Part shown: piece by piece, positions 13,676 through 24,798 of the stretch
Layout of the letters: each line of letters begins with the position of its first letter
Position numbering within the stretch: position 1 is the stretch's first letter
Origin: Larix kaempferi
Taxonomy: Eukaryota > Streptophyta > Pinopsida > Pinales > Pinaceae
Direction: 5' to 3'
Assembly (NCBI GenBank): GCA_027924585.1
Contig: BSBM01000151.1
Span: forward strand, 14,073,001 to 14,137,000
Length of the DNA: 64,000 nt
Program-made: the position numbers and the translations under genes
Notes under the pieces: generated by a model
Databases searched by the model: none
What the model was told of the DNA's origin: nothing
Seen by the model: only the letters and a program-made list of their open reading frames with translations

Positions 13676-14370
13676 CTTAGGATATATTTTACTATTCATC
13701 TAGATTAATTTTCTAAGTTTTGACTAGGTAAATAGGGTCAATTTTTCCTTTTAGTGGACCACTTTCCATCCTAAGTCACAAAAACGAATTCGGACAAATT
13801 ATGGATAAGATTTCCTTGGATTCTATCTAATTTTATTCTATTCTTGCAATATAAAGACACTTTCCTGATTTAAACAACTTTATCCAGTTTTTTCTACTTT
13901 ATAGTGGATAAGGTAAAGCTAGTTAACTTGGAAACTCTTGTCACTTGACCAATTCGACCTTGACATCATTTCTTCTCTCCTAAAGTCATCATTACATTCC
14001 ATTTACATCACTCATTATCTTCCGTACCATATTCATTCAATTCATGAGCCTTTAGAGAGTTTTGGAAACAGTTTTTCACACCTAGGAGGTTTTTATGTTT
14101 TTAGTAAGCCTTATTGTTTGTGCTTTACAAATTGCCTTTAAGGAATTTTATTTTCTCTCTTGATATGTACTATATATTGTATTCATATTGAGGAATAATA
14201 TATGAGATGGTATTTCCATCAATTGAGTTCCTTCTCTTATGTTTCTGTCTCAAAATTTCTTATTCTTATTCTTGCATGTCTTTGAATAATTCTTGTGAGG
14301 AGTTCTTTTCTTCAAGATTCTTGGATGTTAGAATTCTTTCATGGTATTAAACCTACATATAATTCTCACA
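13676..14370 (+). repeat. 5' LTR of the array-nested element, first 29 bp missing
   Basis: This matches 22850-23544 at equal length (695 bp). The terminal 29 bp present in the 3' LTR are absent. In their place a 16-bp unit, TAGGATATATTTTACT, is tandemly duplicated (13662-13677 and 13678-13693). Confidence 0.88.
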
Positions 14371-14383
14371 TGGTATCAGAGCC
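14371..14383 (+). other. Primer-binding site, Met-tRNA type
   Basis: TGGTATCAGAGCC directly follows the 5' LTR. Confidence 0.88.
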
Positions 14384-14815
14384 TTTGGATTTCTTAATTA
14401 AATTAGTCTTCCAGTATAAGTTTCTGAGAGTTTGTTTTGTAGGTAATGAAGATCAAATAGTAGAGATTTATTGTTGAAGAAGAACTCATATCTTTCCATC
14501 TCTCATCATTGTTCTCCTCTTACACTTCAGATATTAAGGATCCTTTGTTGGTCAATGGTATCCAATAAGGTGATCTATATTTATTTGGAATTCAATATAC
14601 AGTTGATGTTGTTGGTTGCACTTTTACTTCCTTTTTCCATGCTCCTACCAGTTCCTACATGATTGCCAACACGTTTTTCAAGAAGTTGGATACATATCTT
14701 AGTTCTCTGATATGTCTTCTAATTCAAATCGTCAGCCAGTTGTTGCAACTCATACACACTCATAACCTCTCCTTGGGTGCATTTTTGGTGTTTTATTGAA
14801 TTCTATGGAGTCAAA
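14384..14815 (+). other. Left internal remnant of the array-nested element
   Basis: This is the leader of the non-autonomous element, up to the point where the gag-only element inserted. The short open frames are not recognisable as retroelement protein. I see no other feature. Confidence 0.6.
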
Positions 14816-17196
14816 TGTTAGACACAATGCTCACTGAGAGGGGGGGGGTGAATCAGTGAGCCTATACTTTATACAATTTTAACTTCAATTACCAGCATGT
14901 CATATTCATAAATAAACTAACTATCAATCCATATGTCATTCATCAAATAAAACACATCATCATCAACACATTGCACAAGAGAGACATGATATAATTGTAA
15001 TGTTTTTAGATTTGATTCAACAGCTACAACTGTGAGGCAATTCAGCACCAACTGAATCAAAAGAGCACTAACTCTTTATCTAGTATCCTACCTAGTCTTT
15101 CTTAGACCCAGCACAAGAAAATGGATACAAGTTCCTGCTTGTATTTACATACAAATTTATGTCACATCGTCTGTCAATCACTTGTCCAATAACTCATTCA
15201 TAACACATTGATATGTCCTCTGCTCAGCAATTGGTCACTACCTTGTCAAGATCATCATTGCACATAATCTCTATTTGCTGCACAATACCATTACTCATGC
15301 TATCTATTCAAGTCATCAAGGTCAACATAGTTAGGTTTTAACACATATCTTCAAATGTCTTCTCATACACAACCTGCAATAAGGAATCTGCTTATCAATA
15401 CTAATTTTGTCCTTTTGCTCATCAACTTGTCATAGTCATGTCTTCAAATTGTCCAGTCATGTCATGTCATCAAATTGTCTAGTCATGTCATGTCATCAAT
15501 CTGTCCACTTCAAGTCTGCTCAATTGTCATATAATCATGTTGTTGTATTTTACTGTATCATATCTTTGTTAAGCTTCTCATTAGCCTTAGCTCTGTTGCC
15601 TCAAGGATCATGCCAACCTACGATAAGAAATCTGCCTATCATTTAGCACCAAGAACTAGCCCAACATTATCATCAACAGTCACGTGTTACTCAGAATGGA
15701 TCAAGGAAGACATGATTTAGTCTACAAGAAGAAAGAAACAATAAGACTTCAAACATTCACCCAAAGAGTAACAACCCTGTCTCCCAATCTCGACTGTCAT
15801 GAAAATTATTTGCATGCCCAAAATCAGAGATAGCTGTTACCACTGAATGTTTCCTTCATTATCTTACTGCAAAAATTATATCAGACTTAAAAACTCATGT
15901 CTGCTGCTGCGTTACTTCTCCTCTTGCCCGAAAAATAGAGCTCAAATCTCCTCCATCAAATCCGCACGCATTCTTCTCATCAAGCCAACAAATTCATCTT
16001 TATTTATAGTTGAATTTTCCATGAATTTCAGATCTGAAACTTCCTTATTCAACTTCGGCTACTCAATAGGTATCAAAACAGAGTGAGAGTCTTCTTCATA
16101 TTCACTGTGGCTGCCTTAGTCCACTGTACCCGAAAATTAGAGATTAAAAGTGTTGATATGATCCGAATTAGGTGAGGACACAGTTTGAAAATTCTTCTCC
16201 ACTGCAGTCCAAAAATATCTCAGTAGCATACCTAAATAAATCCGAAAATATCAGAGCCATGCACTTTATTTTTCACATTTTGAATGGCTTTTCATTGGTA
16301 TTTATACTTGTTTCAAAGAAAAATTAATCTGGTCCGACCTAGTATGCCATTTTAAATATTTTTATGGTTTCATAAATTAGGGAGCCGACTTGTCATTTGA
16401 ATATTATAACCCCCTTTTTTAATATCTGATCCGGCTTGCAGCATAAGATAATTACCCCCTTTTTTTTTTAGAGTCACCACAAGTTTGATTCAAAAGTGCC
16501 ACTTTGGAAGATTACCATCACATGTAGGGGTTTCATGGACTATGCAAGAGGGCTTCAAATTCATCATTTCATTGGTTGCAAGAATCAGATCTTCATAACC
16601 ATAAGAGTACCAAGGACCCAAGGGTGATGGTAACAATACCACACTTCTTTAGAGCTTCTTTAATAATATAAAACCATCACCAAGTGTGCCATGTTCACCA
16701 TATCAAGGAGTTTTAGCCATGTCAAATCTTCAAGTAGTTAGTTAAACATTTTTTCCACATCATTCATATCCAAAGTTATCATAAGCTTCAAGCATCATGT
16801 ACATCAAACCAGCAAATACATATGTGATCATTAAGGATTAGAGGACTTGTTTATCAGCGGCTTCTAAGTGGGCATGGACTTCAACATGTTGTTTAAGGGC
16901 TTCTCATATCATCCACATGAGCATGGGTTACACGAAAAAAATCAAGGTACCTCCATTTAGCTTGTGGGAAAAGAGGTCAACTAGCAACCGCGTGTGTGGG
17001 CTTCATGACCCCATCAAGTCACAAATGACCACAAAATAGGTCATTTGGACCATTAGGCATTCCAATGGATCCAATTCCCATCACCTTGTCTTTTTTCTTG
17101 TCTTTTCAAGTGCTTGTCAATTCACCTTTTTTGCTTGTCATCATGCTATTTACACTTTGTCATTAATGTTGTCATCAATGAAAATCCTATTCATCA
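14816..17196 (-). repeat. 3' LTR (left copy) of the gag-only element
   Basis: This 2381-bp direct repeat of 20071-22424 has scattered substitutions and small indels, giving a 27-bp length difference. A TATA-like TATAAATA (minus strand) lies at 16299-16306, matching 21526-21533 in the other LTR. Confidence 0.9.
16299..16306 (-). promoter_or_regulatory. TATA-like box in the left LTR of the gag-only element
   Basis: TATAAATA on the minus strand, conserved at the same position in the other LTR. Core-promoter function is inferred. Confidence 0.5.
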
Positions 17197-17215
17197 ATAT
17201 CCCCCTTTGTCATTG
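17197..17215 (-). other. Polypurine tract of the gag-only element
   Basis: On the minus strand the run GACAAAGGGGGATAT abuts the start of the left LTR. This fixes the orientation of the element. Confidence 0.75.
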
Positions 17216-19039
17216 ATGGAAACCTTCTTCAATTTATCTCCCCCTTTGACATTAATGACAAAGGGTCAAACATCCAGCTCTAATGAGAAAACCCCTTAAT
17301 CTTCAAGTCATCAAAGGCTTCCAAAAATTTTAGTCTTCTTTAAGACTGTTTGAAATATTTATAAAGTTCTTGTAAATTAGTTAGCTCCCCAAGAGATCAT
17401 GCTTTAATAAATGTTGTTGATTATCAATGATCTCTACTGCCCCTTTGAATGTGTTCATGAGTTACTGAAAGATATAGATTTTAACATTCTTCTACTCTTC
17501 TGTAGATCTGCCTCATACTATCTAGAAATCAACCATGTCATGGCTGCACTATTATCAATTGTCACATATTACTATCAAATCAAGCTGATTAATATTCTCT
17601 CCAAAGTTCAATCTGCTGCACCTTCGAACCTCAGAAGGATTTATCTCCACTGGTGTTTCATCAATATCTGACCTTCACTTTTTCTCCCAAAATGGTCTTC
17701 AATAATTTCTTTTTGAATAAAAGAACCCAAGCTTGATCTTTGGCTGCTTTATTATTTTAACACTGGCGATGCATAACTATTGTACTGCTGTAACAAATTG
17801 ATCTATCTTCCAAAGTCTCCTGCCTATTCCCCCTATCATATAGACTTCTTCATTTGCCGACATGTCTGCTCATTATCATGTTGTCATCATTGTCATTTAT
17901 GAAATTACTTAATCAAGGGTTGTTATTTTCAAGTTACTGCAGCTTCCATTGAATTAGCCATAATCTTATATAACTGAAACTTGATAAATGCTTATACCTT
18001 CTTATTCTATCTATAGTAGTCCATGTCTAATGCATTCAAATTAGATAATGTGGCTCTGTCTCTTTCACAGTCCTGTAGCTACTATACATTGCAATGTCTT
18101 GCTCATATCCTGATCAATAGGTCAAGTCAACTCTGTCCAATCTTCTCTTATACAAATATTGAAAACTTCACTTGTATTTGCACTTCTCAAGTCACTTTTT
18201 GTCAGATTAATGCATTCACTGTCCAAAAAAATCAGACTTGTCATTGCCTTCCAAATCAAGGTTCTCGTGGTCACATGCAAGTTAGTCTACCTTTCAATCA
18301 TTTGTGAACTTCAAACAACTTGTGGTCTGTCCAAACTTCAAACTTCTTATCATATTATGTATTGCTTACTTAGAGCATGAGTGTCATACTTACTTGAACC
18401 AGAACTATGAAGACCTTTTGTTGTTATGTCAAGTCATTACTATTGTAGGGTCTTAAGATGCTTCATCAAAGTACAAAGGGGCTCCATCATGGTCTTCAAG
18501 CACATAATCTGCTACAGTAGCATAATCTTCCCCAAAACACAGTCTTCATATATGTTGTAGCTGCTCTATGGTACCCAAAACATTCTTTTCATTTCTTATC
18601 TTTTATCTGCCCTCTGCCAGTTGTTCCCCCTATCGTCATGCCACCTATAACTACGATCCCTGGACCTGTTTCACTGCGTGGAGCAATCATCATTTACCCT
18701 TGATTACATCCCCTAAACTCCATGGACTCAAGGTACACTCAAAGTATTTTAGAAGACTTCAAGTATGGCTTGCCATATGGCAGCCACCTTCACCTTTTGT
18801 GCACTAATCCTCAACTACTTCATTTAGATCTAGCAAGATATTTTTCTTCACCCACATCTTAGGATGTCCTTGGCTTTGAGAGCTTGTCTTTAGATCTTCA
18901 ATTTCGCATGTATTATACTTATTCCATGATTCATTTGTTCTTCTTGTTGATGTATGATGGGATCTTCAATTGTTGTCTTCTTGGACTAGTACAAGTTTGG
19001 GCCTTATGACCAAATCCACTGCAATTATATCATCTCAAG
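17216..19039 (-). other. Interior of the gag-only element without recognisable domains
   Basis: I looked on the minus strand for copia protease (DSGA), integrase (DNGGEY) and reverse transcriptase (YVDD) signatures and found none. A patch around 18600-18700 reads as Arg/Gly/Asp-rich in one minus frame and may be the decayed end of gag. The short + strand open frames here look accidental. Confidence 0.55.
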
Positions 19040-19994
19040 GTGTGGTAGTTGGAAGCTATATGTCCAAGTTGATTGCATGTCCAACATCTCATTGCATTCT
19101 TTGGACCTCCAAAATTCTCTCTTCGATCTACACAATCTGTTGCCTTGTTATCAAAGTTAGAACAAGAAAAACAATAGCCATTAAATCTATATTCATACCT
19201 TGGACCTTGTTTCCATCTTGGAATTGTTTATTTGCTTTGAGAATTGGGCCTAGCTCCTTGATGTGTCCTTGAACAACCAACATCTTTGTTGTCATGAGAT
19301 TCATCCTTGGTCATTGATGGACCATAGGATCCACATCAGTCTTTTCTTGTTCATTTCCTAGTTCTTCCTTCAACCTTTTGACCTCAAGGTTTTTATCTTC
19401 TAACTCACTTTGCAAGTCTTTTTTCTTGACCTTCAAGCTCATGAATATAGATTTTGTCTCCTCTTGGCATTTTTCAAATGCTCCCATAATCTTCTTCTTA
19501 AGCCATATATTGGATTTGACATCCTTATCCAATAGAGTTTTTGCAAAGGGCTCTTTGAGTCTTGACAACTCATCTTTTTCAACCTTAACTAGAGCAACTT
19601 CATTAAATTCAGAGTTATTGCAAATGGAAGAGTTCTTACCTTCACTAGTGCTTGATGTTTGAGCCTTCTTCTCTTCTTGATTTTCATCTTCAGATATATT
19701 GACTCCCTTTTCTTTGTCAATATTTTGAGCCTTCCTTTTGTTCTCACCTTCAAGAGTGCTCCAATGATCTTTGGCTGAAGTGTACCTTCCAAGATTCAAC
19801 CTTTCCTTCTTTGATTGAGGAAAGCTCTTCATGATCATCTTTAGTGCCTTTTCATTGCATTCTTGTGGGTTTTTAGTTTTTTCTCCTTCAACTGATTTCC
19901 AGATGTCAACCCCTTGTCCCTGTAAGTAATACTTCATTTTGAAGCTCCAGAATTCATAACTTGATTCATTGAATAATGGAAGAATTTCCTCCAT
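19040..19994 (-). pseudogene. Copia-type gag with coiled coil and two zinc knuckles, broken
   Basis: The first segment (19994 down to 19311) encodes 227 residues, starts about 60 bases inside the primer site, and has an N-terminal gag motif, FWSFKMKYYLQ. It ends in a heptad-like Lys/Glu/Leu stretch, roughly residues 180-215, likely a coiled coil. After the stop at 19311, two zinc-knuckle-like motifs can be read on the minus strand. CFSCSNFDNKATDC (about 19128-19183) has Asn where His is expected. CWTCNQLGHIASNY (about 19045-19095) has Tyr in place of the last Cys. In gag proteins such knuckles bind RNA. Both have lost a metal ligand, so this copy is not functional. Confidence 0.75.
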
Positions 19995-20055
19995 AGCTTT
20001 TCTTCATTTGTGTCTACTGATTTCCTTCCAGCTTGTTAGGCTTTTGCAGAAGGCC

Positions 20056-20068
20056 TTCTCTGATACCA
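20056..20068 (-). other. Primer-binding site of the gag-only element
   Basis: The minus strand reads TGGTATCAGAGAA two bases after the 5' LTR (right copy). This is a Met-tRNA-type primer site and confirms the minus orientation. Confidence 0.85.
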
Positions 20069-20070
20069 AT

Positions 20071-22424
20071 TGTTAGACACAATGCTCACGGAGACAGGGG
20101 GTGAATCAGTGAGCCTATACTTTATTCAATTTTAACTTCAATTACCAGCATGTCGTATTCATCAATAAACTAACTATCAATCCATATGTCATTCATCAAA
20201 TAAAACAAATCATCATCAACACATTGCACAAGAGATACATGATATAATTGTAATGTTTTTTATATTTGATTCAACGGCTACAACTGTGAGGAAATTTAGC
20301 ACCAACTGAAGCAAAAGAGCACCAACTCTTTATCTAGGACCCTGCCTAGTCTTTCTTAGACCCAGCCAAGAAAATGGATACAAGGCCCTACTTGTATTTA
20401 CATACAAATTTCTGTCACATCGTCTGTCAATCACTTGTCCAATAAATCAGTCATAACACACTGATCTGTCCTCTGTTCAACAACTGGTCACTGTCTTGTC
20501 AAGATCATCATTGCAAATAATCTCTGCTTGCTGCACAATACCATTGCTCATGCTATCTGTTCAAGTCATCAAGGTCAACATGTTCATGTTTTAACACATA
20601 TCTTCAAATTTCTTCTCACACACAACCTACAATAAGGAATCTGCTTATCAATACTAATTTTGTCCTCTGCTCATCAACTTGTCATAGCCATGTCTTCAAA
20701 TTGTCCATTCATGTCATGTCATCAATCTGTCCACTTCAAGTCTTCTCAATTGTCATATAATCTTGTCACTGTATTTTACTGTAGCATATCTCTGTTAAGC
20801 TGTCATTAGCCTTAGCTCTGTTGCCTCAAGGATCATGCCAACCTACAATAATAAATATGCCTGTCATTTAGAACCAAGAACTAGTCCAACATTATCATCA
20901 ACAGTCACATGTTACTAAGAATGGATCAGGGAAGACATGAGTCAGTCTACAAGAAGAAAGAAACAATAAGACTTAAAACATTCACCCAAAGAGCAGCAAC
21001 CCTGTCTCCCAATCTCGACTGTCATGAAAATTATTTGCATGCCCAAAATCAGAGATAACTGTTACAACCAAAATTTTCCTTCATTATCTTACTGCAAAAA
21101 ATATATCAGACTTAAAAACTCATGTCTGCTGTTGCGTTATTGCTCCTCTTTCCTGAAAAATAGAGCTTAAATCTCCTCCATCCAATCCACACACATTCCT
21201 CTCATCAAGCCAAGGAATTCATCTTTATTGATAGTTGAATTGTCCATGAATTTTCAGATCTGAAAATTCCTTCTTCAACTTCGGCTGTCTCAATAGGTAT
21301 CAAAACAAAGTGAGAGTCTTCTTCATATTCACTGTGGCTGCCTCAGTCCACTGCACCCTAGAATCAGAGATTAAAAGTGCTGATATGATCCGAATTAGGT
21401 GAGGACATAGTCTGAAAATTCTTCTCCACTGCAGTCCAAAAATGTCTCAGTAGAAGACCTAAATAAATCCGAAAATCTCAGATCCATGCACTTTATTTTT
21501 CACATTTTGAATGGCTTTTCACTGGTATTTATACTTGTTTCAAAAAATAAATTAATTTGGGCCGACCCAGTATGCCATTTTAAATATTTTTATGGTTTCA
21601 TAAATTAGGGAGCCAACTTGTCATTTGAATGTTATAACCCCGTTTTTTAATATCTGAGCCGACTTGCATCATAAGATAATTACCCCCCTTTGTTTTTAGA
21701 TTCACCACAAGTTTTATTCAAGAGTGCCACGTTGGAATATTACCATCACATGTAGGGGTTTCATGGACTATGCAAGAGGGCTTCAAATTCATCATTTCAA
21801 TGGTTGCAAGAATTAGATCTTCATAACCATAAGAGTACCAAGGACCCAAGCGTGATGGTAGCAATACCTCACTTCTTTAGAGCTTCTTTAATAATGTAAA
21901 ACCATCACCAAGTGTGCCATGTTCACCATGCCAAGGGGTTTTATCCATGTCAAATCTTCAAGTAGTTAGTTAAACATTTTTGCCACATCATGCATATCCA
22001 AAGTTATCATAAGCTTCAAGCATCATGTACATCAAACCACCAAATACATATGTGATCATTAAGGATTAGAGGACTTGTTTATCAACGGCTTCTAAGTGAG
22101 CATGGTCTTCAACATGTTGTTTAAGGGCTTCTCATATCATCCACATGAGCATGGGATACATGAACAACATCAAGGTACCTCCATTTAGCTTGTGGGAAAA
22201 GAGGTCAACTAGCAACCGCGTGTGTGGGATTCATGACCCCATCAAGTCACAAATGACCACAGAATGGGTCATTTGGACCATTAGGTGTTCGAATGGCTCC
22301 AATGCCCATCACCTTGTATTTTGTCTTGTCTTTTCAAGTCCTTGTCAATTCACCTTGTTTGCTTGTCATCATGCCATTTACACTTTTTCATTAATGTTGT
22401 CATCAATGAAAATCCTATTCATCA
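20071..22424 (-). repeat. 5' LTR (right copy) of the gag-only element
   Basis: This 2354-bp copy of 14816-17196 adjoins the primer site at 20056-20068. Confidence 0.9.
21526..21533 (-). promoter_or_regulatory. TATA-like box in the 5' LTR of the gag-only element
   Basis: TATAAATA on the minus strand, with the same context in both LTRs. In this LTR it would drive the element. Confidence 0.5.
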
Positions 22425-22820
22425 TAAAAAATACAGTTTGGAGTGAATGGTTTCGCTCTCTCTATCATGCTTATGATTCAATGCATGATTATTGGCACCT
22501 ATTGCACAGAAGATGGAGGACATCTTCAAGTCTCATTTGGATATGATCTCAAGAAGCTCAAGTCTAGTGAGCACATTCCACTTCTTCCCAAGAAGAATAT
22601 TCCTCCATACATTTTACCAAGTTCTCACCTACTTGGAGTTTGGAGAGCATTATTATGGTGTATTCTATGATCTAGATGGGAGGTTTTCTTCCCAATTGGT
22701 TTTCCTTCTTTCCTCACCTACATGGACTAATACTTTTTTGTATTGGGGTGAGCATAAGACTTGTTTCTTGGGACCTATATTTCCTATATTTTACCACATA
22801 CAGTCAGGCTTAAGGGGGGG
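22425..22820 (+). other. Right internal remnant of the array-nested element, with polypurine tract
   Basis: It ends in GGCTTAAGGGGGGG (22807-22820), the purine tract before the 3' LTR. The preceding text, with the elements CCTTCT..., CATGGACTAATA and GGGGTGAGCATAAGACTTGTT, parallels the 3' untranslated region of copia copy 1. The frames at 22443-22854 resemble no retroelement protein that I know. Confidence 0.7.
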
Positions 22821-23544
22821 TGTTGGAACATTTAAAAAACCCATCCATACTTAAGATATATTTTACTAGTCATCTAGATTAATTTCCTACGTTTTGACTA
22901 GGTAAATAGGGCCAGTTTTGTATTTTAGTGGACCAATTGCCATCCTAAGTCATAAAAATGAATTTGGACAAATTCTGGATAAGATTTCCTTGGATTCTAT
23001 TTGATTTTATTCTATTCCTGAATTATGAAGACACTTTCCTAATTTAGACAGCTTTATCCCATTTTTCCTACTTTCTAATGGATAAGGTAAAGTTAGTTAA
23101 CTCGGAAACTCTTTCCAATTGACCAATTCGACCTCCAAATAATTTATTCTCTCCTAAAGTCATCATTACATTCCATTTACATCACTCATGAGCTTCCATA
23201 CCATATTCATCCAATTCGTGCACCTTTAGACAATTTTGGACACAATGTTTCACACCTAGGGGGTTTTTATGTTTTTAGTAAGGCTTACTTTTTGTGCTTT
23301 ACAAATTTCCTTTAAGGCATTCTATTTTCTCTCTTGATATGTACTATATATTGTATTCATATTGAGGAATAATATACGAGATGATATTTCCATCAATCGA
23401 GTTCCTTCTCTTATGTTTCTGTCTCAATATTTCTTCTTCTTACTCTTGCATGTCTTTGAATAATTCTTGTGAGGACTTCTTTGCTTCAAGATTCTTGGAT
23501 ATTATAATTATTTCATGGTATTAAACCTATATATAATTCTCACA
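22821..23544 (+). repeat. 3' LTR of the array-nested element
   Basis: A 724-bp LTR with intact TG...CA ends. It is followed directly by tandem-array sequence beginning CATATGTTA. Confidence 0.9.
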
Positions 23545-24617
23545 CATATGTTATATTTCCATCTAACACAACCACATTGTCATCAAATGCATTGCACCAT
23601 GAAGGAAATATGACTCAGGTTAGCTTTCCTTCGAACAACATTGCATGGTGAATGAAAGATAATGCATGTTATCCTTCATATGTTAGTCGTCTATATAACA
23701 CAACAAAATTTTGATCATATACATTGAACCATGAATGAAATATTACTTTGGTTAGCATTCTTTCTAGAAACATTGCACAGTGAATGAAAACTAATGTATG
23801 TTAGCCTTCATACGTTAGCTTTCCATCTAACACAACCACATTGTCATCAAATGCATTGCACCATGAAGGAAATATAACTCGAGTTAGATTTCCTTATAAC
23901 ATTGCACAGTGAATGAATGATAATGCACATTATCCTTCATATGTTAGCTTTCCATTTAACAAAACCACATTTTCATCATATACATTACATCATGAAGGAA
24001 ATCTAGCTCTAGTTAGCTTTCTTTCTAACAACTTCACGAGGTGAATGAAATCTAATGCGTGTTAGTCTTCATACATTAGCTTTCCTTCTAACAAAACCAC
24101 ATTGTCATCAAATGCATTGCACCATGAAGGAAATCTGACTCAAGTTAGCTTTCCTTCTAACAACATTGCACGACGAATGAAAGATAATGCATGTTAGCAT
24201 TCAACCACATTGTCATCATATACATTGCACTATCAAGGAAATCTAACTCAAGTTAGATTTCCTTCTAACAACATTGCACAGTGAATGAAAGCTAACGTGT
24301 GTTAGCCTTTATATGTTATCTTTCCATATAACACAACCACATTGTCATTAAATGCATTTCACCATGAAGGAAATCTAAATCGGGTTAGCTTTTCTTCTAA
24401 CAACATTGCATAATGAATGAAATCTTAAGCCCATTAGCCTTCATATGTTAGCTTTCCATCTAACACAACCACATTGTCATCAAATACATTGCACCATGAA
24501 GGAAATCTAACTTAGGTTATCTTTCTGTCTAAAAACATTACACAATGAATGAAAGCTAAAGCATGTTAGCTTTCATATGTTATCTTTCCATCTATCACAA
24601 CCATTTTGTCAAAGTTC
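23545..24617. repeat. Tandem array, second segment
   Basis: About eight more ~132-bp monomers of the same family as 7886-13661, with the same alternation of ATCAAATGC and ATCATATAC types. It is the part of the array to the right of the insertion, and ends in ACAACCATTTTGTCA. Confidence 0.92.
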
Positions 24618-24691
24618 ATGTAATTATACTAATAAATTTATCTTTAATTTTATGCATTGATTTTATTTTTATCCATAAAAGGAATCTATGC
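24618..24691. other. Short spacer between array and receptor-gene promoter
   Basis: AT-rich sequence with no repeat monomers. The array stops only about 75 bases before the TATA box. Confidence 0.5.
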
Positions 24692-24701
24692 TATATAAAT
24701 A
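24692..24701 (+). promoter_or_regulatory. TATA box of the receptor-kinase pseudogene
   Basis: TATATAAATA sits 98 bases upstream of the ATG at 24799, a plausible distance for a plant core promoter. Function is inferred. Confidence 0.5.
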
Positions 24702-24798
24702 AATGAGGGAACTCTAATCAATCCATTGTTTCTGATTGTTCAGTCAATCCATTCTTTATGTTTGTTATAATTCATAAACCATTCTCTCGGAGAAGGAG

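Larger units (their letters stand above)
14816..22424 (-). mobile_element. Gag-only LTR retrotransposon with ~2.4-kb LTRs
   Basis: Direct repeats at 14816-17196 and 20071-22424 start TGTTAGACACAATGCTCAC and end CCTATTCATCA on the + strand. The primer site (GATACCA, next to the right LTR) and the purine tract (next to the left LTR) show that the element reads on the - strand. The flanks are TCAAA (14811-14815) and TAAAA (22425-22429), a target duplication with one change. The 2.87-kb interior holds a copia-type gag region but no protease, integrase or reverse transcriptase that I can find. The structure fits the class of terminal-repeat elements with a gag gene only. Confidence 0.87.
13662..23544 (+). 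mobile_element. Non-autonomous copia-like LTR element nested in the tandem array
   Basis: The 3' LTR (22821-23544) begins TGTTGGAACATTT and ends TTCTCACA. The 5' LTR ends at 14370, directly before a TGGTATCAGAGCC primer site. Array sequence continues on both sides (left ...AGCCTTCAT, right CATATGTTA...), so the element landed inside a monomer. Without the later insertion at 14816-22424, its internal region is only about 840 bp and has no gag, protease, integrase or reverse transcriptase. The last ~150 bases before the 3' LTR resemble the 3' untranslated part of copia copy 1 (6900-7050), so it looks like a deletion derivative of a related copia family. Confidence 0.88.

Noticed and set aside
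17411-19272. Plus-strand short frames in the gag-only element
   Set aside because: No domains. The element reads on the minus strand and these frames have no supporting signal.
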